Assembly: GCF_905147045.1 (NCBI RefSeq)
Contig: NC_065899.1
Location: 8,754,501 to 8,818,500 of the forward strand
Origin: Nymphalis io
Taxonomy: Eukaryota; Arthropoda; Insecta; Lepidoptera; Nymphalidae
Direction: 5' to 3'
DNA length: 64,000 bases
Both the position numbers and the translations under genes were made by a program. Positions 60,181-64,000 of the stretch are shown here, piece by piece; position 1 is the stretch's first letter, and each line of letters starts with the position of its first letter. Below the pieces are notes generated by a model. It did no database searches and was not told the origin of the DNA. It saw only the letters and a program-made list of their open reading frames with translations.

Positions 60181-61860
60181 TGCTTAGGAAATAAATAAAA
60201 TTCTTATAAACTTTGAACTTTATGAAACTTACATTCAATGTATTTCATTTCCTGTACTTATCCCTCAGCAGAAGTTTTAAAGCATGGCACGAATTTCATC
60301 GCTTCACATTTTTAAATAATAAATATTTTCGAAGCATAACCTTTGTTGACATTGTCTTAAATTATATTGCTGGGCTGTTACTGCTTCAAAAATGCTGCGT
60401 ACTTTCAATTTCAATATTTAATAAAGTACTTTAGATATTCAAGGGTAAAATAGAAATAAATGCATTAGAGCTGAGAAAAGACATGAAACAGGAACTTTCA
60501 CACCATTTTTTATTTAAAAGACAATTGCACTTATTTTCCACCTCTTTCAATGTTATAACCCAATGTTCATATTTTTAATATCACACTTTCTTTGATTGAA
60601 GATTTATAAGCATCAAAAATAAAATTCATAATCTTTATTCAACATAGAAGCATTACACTTGCTCATCGATTGTCAAACATATATTTACGGATCGGAAAGA
60701 AACATCAGAGACCTAAGAAGAACTGGTCTGTTTCCGTGGTGTTTCTATCCAGTTCTGTTTTCAAATTACCTGTTTTTGTAATTTATTTGTTCTATATCCG
60801 AGATCATTCATGATTCAATGAACGTAATATTTTTAGGCAGTTGATTGACATCATCAAAAACTTTTTTAAATTCGGTCGATCGTGATACTTTTAAGGGATA
60901 ATTGATGAATTAATTCGATTAAGACGGTTATTAAAATGGTCTGAGAAAAGCGTATCCATGTATACATTTAACTGCGTAAAACCATTTTCGTGGTCATTTT
61001 CTTGGCTAATGTTAAATAAAAAACAACTCGGTGCCTTTCATTTCGCTTAATTCATATGTATTAGAACCCAGTACAATAATAATGAAATATGTCTTGGCAC
61101 ATTTAGGTTATAATAACTCTGAGTAATGTTTACAGTCCATTCCCGATTTGAAATAAATGAAGCTTAGTAAGTTCAAACTATGATTTCAAATAATATTGTT
61201 TCTTACTTATACCTTCCGACCAAAACGTTCTAAGCGATAGGAACATCCCGTCGTCTACGTATTCCAATTAAATCTAATGCACTTAGACTATTAGCCACTG
61301 ACCTTTTATATATTTTCAATCATTTGAATAGAAAAATTATATTAGGTATATTAATCATGATGTAAAACACCTAATCTTTTGAGAGTAGCAAGCATTTTTA
61401 CATAAATAAAAAACAATTTGTTAAATACAAAACCTTGTATTTTTAGTTTTAAGCTATCTCTACGCTAAATCCCGGCTAAGCCACTGCGGTTTGGAAAAGA
61501 GACGTTCTTATACATGCAGTTATATTGAAGTTCATTCAATATAATGAAAATGAACTCCAATACAATTAAATTTAATGAATATTGATTTTATATAACACAC
61601 TAGAGTTTTTATTAGTGTCTTAAATAAATAATTTTTTGTACATGCTTCTATTACGACTCGCAAAACGAAGGTCAAACATTATTCATGATACCTATTAAAC
61701 CTTGTATATTCAGAAATAATTCCGAAAATTAAAAAAACGTTAATATTATTAGATATACGTAGAATTATTGAGCTAATTATGTGTCTCGAATTTGTACAGA
61801 TAAAATAAGGGTTTTAAATATTATGATTTTGTGACATGAGAGCGGTTAAAATTTGTTTGA
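60181..61860. other. AT-rich noncoding stretch
   Basis: No gene supportable. A 10-bp perfect inverted repeat with a 5-nt loop lies at 61520-61544 (ttatattgaa / ttcaatataa), overlapped by a second, 8-bp one (agttcatt / aatgaact). Confidence 0.5.
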
Positions 61861-61861
61861 T

Positions 61862-62060
61862 AAAATGAGCTAAGCGATTCTCCAGGTGCGTGTTGCAGTG
61901 TAACTCGGCATAGTTTAATCGCCTTGGAACATCCCGATCGGTGTATCCCGACAAAGTTGTCACGATTCATCGGTTTATCGACATTTATCAAAGGCGAAAA
62001 AGCGGCCTTTGGTGCGGCTTACGTCAACGTGAACCGTTCAAACACACGGTGCGCAGACCA
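61862..62060. promoter_or_regulatory. GC-rich island, candidate conserved noncoding element
   Basis: About 200 bp of near-balanced composition ('gtgtatcccgacaaagttgt', 'gcggcctttggtgcggctta') within AT-rich desert. No repeat family, splice sites or convincing frame were recognised. Contains a TCF-like 'atcaaagg' and a palindromic-looking 'aaaggcgaaaaagcggcctt'. Function unknown; it is the non-repeat GC island closest to the secreted-peptide gene, about 1.7 kb upstream. Confidence 0.25.
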
Positions 62061-63600
62061 CCATAGAGCTAGTTGAAGTATAAAGAGATGCAAACTTCTA
62101 TACAAAGTTTTGATGTATTTGTTATAGTTTTGGCAAAATTTGTTTTTCCAGTATATAATAAGGCCTACTTGTGTATGTTTTAGACTATCACCTATGTTTT
62201 TACTAAAACTGTTAACAAAAATAATATTCATCTTACATATAAATCGAATTACTAGGTTTAGCTTTAATTTGGATCATTCACTTTTTGATTGCATTGCTAT
62301 TGAATCATGTACCGAAGTCTTGTTATTTTTAAACAATACAGTTCTATCACAATTGTTTTGCCTTTTTTTAAACGTCATTTGATAGTTATTCACATAATAG
62401 TTTCGCATTACTCCCAAAAATAAATTAGCACCTCGTAAGTCAATAAACATTGTGTGATATTCACACGTTAACACACATACGAACAAACTGTGAATCCTCT
62501 TGCCAACTATATACGAGCATTATTTTTAAGTGACTATTTAATAAACACAAACACGTATTTCGTAACTTTATTATTTTTGTAAATTCAAATATCGTTTACT
62601 CTACATACATTGGTGTTTTGGCCTAAGATTGTCCAGTAGATAACACATGAATCTAGGTTAATCTTAGGTAAAATTTGAGTAAGCACCAACACATGCCTTA
62701 TTTGTTTACAATTAATTTAAAATAAAAACCTAGTAAATAAACCAATTAATGAATTCCTCATTTGGTATGCAGTAGGATATGTACCGGTTGTTATTATAAA
62801 TCACTTTCAGATTTACATATGAATGTTGCTTCTATGGTTAATTGTTAAACCATGCTATGTCTTCTTCTTTCGAATGTCAAATCAATGATGACAGAAAGAG
62901 ATAGATCCGTATTCAAATAAACATCCACGAAACAAGGTTTATATGTAAAGCCGCTATACAGTTGTTACCTAACAGTTTTCATAAAGATGCTCAATAAAAA
63001 TAATTAATATAAATATGTTGCTAAAGTTAATAACCAAAAGATTATAAGTTAATATTATAAAAAACTAATTTAATATACTACTATAAAAACATAACAGTTG
63101 GTAACATAACGTACTTGTTAGTGCAAATCAAGCTGTGTGTCATTAACCGGTTGAAGGGACTTACCCAACATCGTTGAGTTATTCTTTACAAATAAATTGA
63201 CTATTCGATATGAATTAATATAAGTAAATATTATTTTTAAACAAACAATAGCTTCTATGGTGTATAAATTAATACACAAATTAAACGATGTGATGGCAAT
63301 ATAAGGGAAAATGACAGCCTATAAATGTGAAAATGTGTCATACATATTTTCCTTCACCGCCGAGCATTTGGTGAATTATTATAAAAACAAATGAAACGTA
63401 TGAAAAATATAGTGGTGTAGTCTTTCAAGATTTGATACACATTAAATCATTACAATTAGTATTATATTTTTATAATTAAATGTAAATCTCATTTAATAAA
63501 TATCTATTTTATCACTAGTGTCTTTTGTTCCGAATTTATACCTTGACAAGAAATGTCTTAAGAAAGACCAAGGTAAATCATTGTAGAATGACGCAGACGA
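62061..63600. other. AT-rich noncoding stretch upstream of last gene
   Basis: No gene seen. A SINE A scrap in minus orientation lies at 63345-63425 ('attttccttcaccgccgagc'). Confidence 0.45.
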
Positions 63601-63620
63601 CGGAGCGACTTGACGCTGTG

Positions 63621-63660
63621 TATACACGTCATAAGTACAACTAGAGTCTAGTCATATTTA
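63621..63660 (+). promoter_or_regulatory. Possible core promoter of secreted-peptide gene
   Basis: A TATA-like 'tatacacg' at 63621 lies 33 bp before 'tcatat' (A at 63654), a near match to the insect initiator. A second TATA-like 'atattta' at 63654 offers an alternative start about 30 bp further on. Either leaves a 5' leader of roughly 40-75 nt before the ATG. Confidence 0.3.
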
Positions 63661-63726
63661 AGCGATCTGCTGATCGACATTAAAAGACATTTCACGATCG
63701 TTCCGATACCTTGCAATACACTTATA

Positions 63727-63984
63727 ATGGAGAATATGTTTCTCTTAATTGCAATTTTACATTTAGCAATACCAATCCATACAAGGAATATATATTATCC
63801 TAAACATCCTTGGCCTGACGCCATAGTATTTGAAGGACCAACAAACTATGACGAAAAAAATTTAATTAGTGATTCATCAAAGGATAGTGAAGAATTTGAA
63901 TTGGATGTGAGATTTAATCGGCCTGATAATAATTGCCCCGCTGGGTATCACAAGGAAGGAGATGTGTGCTTTCCCAATGATTAA
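63727..63984 (+). CDS. Small secreted peptide, single exon, Cys-loop C terminus
   Basis: Encodes 85 residues from ATG 63727 (context 'ataATGg') to TAA. Residues 1-19 (MENMFLLIAILHLAIPIHT) form a clear signal peptide with a hydrophobic core, so the product should enter the secretory pathway. The middle (about residues 20-62) is hydrophilic and acidic, with no transmembrane segment: Pro and aromatics (YYPKHPWPDA), then DSSKDSEEFE. The C terminus ends in a short disulfide-type loop, CPAGYHKEGDVCFPND, the only two cysteines after the signal peptide (residues 70 and 81). The CPxGY...C pattern occurs in many small insect secreted peptides; I do not recognise the exact family, and a role in immunity, reproduction or cuticle would be a guess. 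No intron is evident, and the poly(A) signal would lie beyond the window. Codon use is less AT-biased than the flanks. It is the best supported host gene here. Confidence 0.8.
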   Translation: MENMFLLIAILHLAIPIHTRNIYYPKHPWPDAIVFEGPTNYDEKNLISDSSKDSEEFELDVRFNRPDNNCPAGYHKEGDVCFPND

Positions 63985-64000
63985 GTGTTCAAACTAATTT

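Noticed and set aside
62140..62382. Open frame of 80 codons with hydrophobic stretches
   Set aside because: Overlaps another frame on the opposite strand with similar length; composition is typical of AT-rich noise.

Overview
The window looks like intergenic DNA from a lepidopteran, most likely a butterfly. It is strongly AT-rich and carries lepidopteran-type retroposons: tRNA-derived SINEs like the Metulj type, an RTE-clade LINE, R1-clade and jockey-type LINE debris, and a mariner remnant. This assignment rests on recognising those families from memory; no rRNA, mitochondrial or other diagnostic gene is present.

Protein coding: only one gene looks convincing, a small secreted peptide of 85 residues at the right edge (63727-63984, plus). 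Two weaker coding candidates lie near the left edge. One is a codon-biased terminal-exon-like piece (1448-1533). The other is a TATA box plus in-frame two-exon model (2249-3014), which could instead be a solo LTR with leader. About 60 kb between the edges has no supportable host gene apart from these candidates.

Layout: 1-16 kb is AT-rich desert with degenerate SINEs and R1-clade fragments. 16-18 kb has a LINE nested in a SINE, with a recognisable target-site duplication. 21.18-39.20 kb is a direct tandem duplication of about 9 kb, near-identical. Each copy carries the same jockey-type, RTE and mariner fragments, SINEs and a minus-strand TATA/Inr pair. The second copy has its own SINE insertion, and the first copy preserves the empty site. 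42.2-43.5 kb is a broken R1-clade LINE. 44-53 kb is desert with SINE-like repeats. 53.46-56.21 kb is an almost full-length RTE-clade LINE with a 13-bp target-site duplication, an intact-looking reverse transcriptase, a truncated endonuclease and a late premature stop. 57-63 kb is desert with a tRNA-headed SINE and a Helitron-helicase trace.

I see no operon-like or defence-like system. The most informative signals are the tandem duplication (real, or uncollapsed haplotypes), the SINE filled/empty pair within it, several perfect hairpins, and the small secreted peptide gene.
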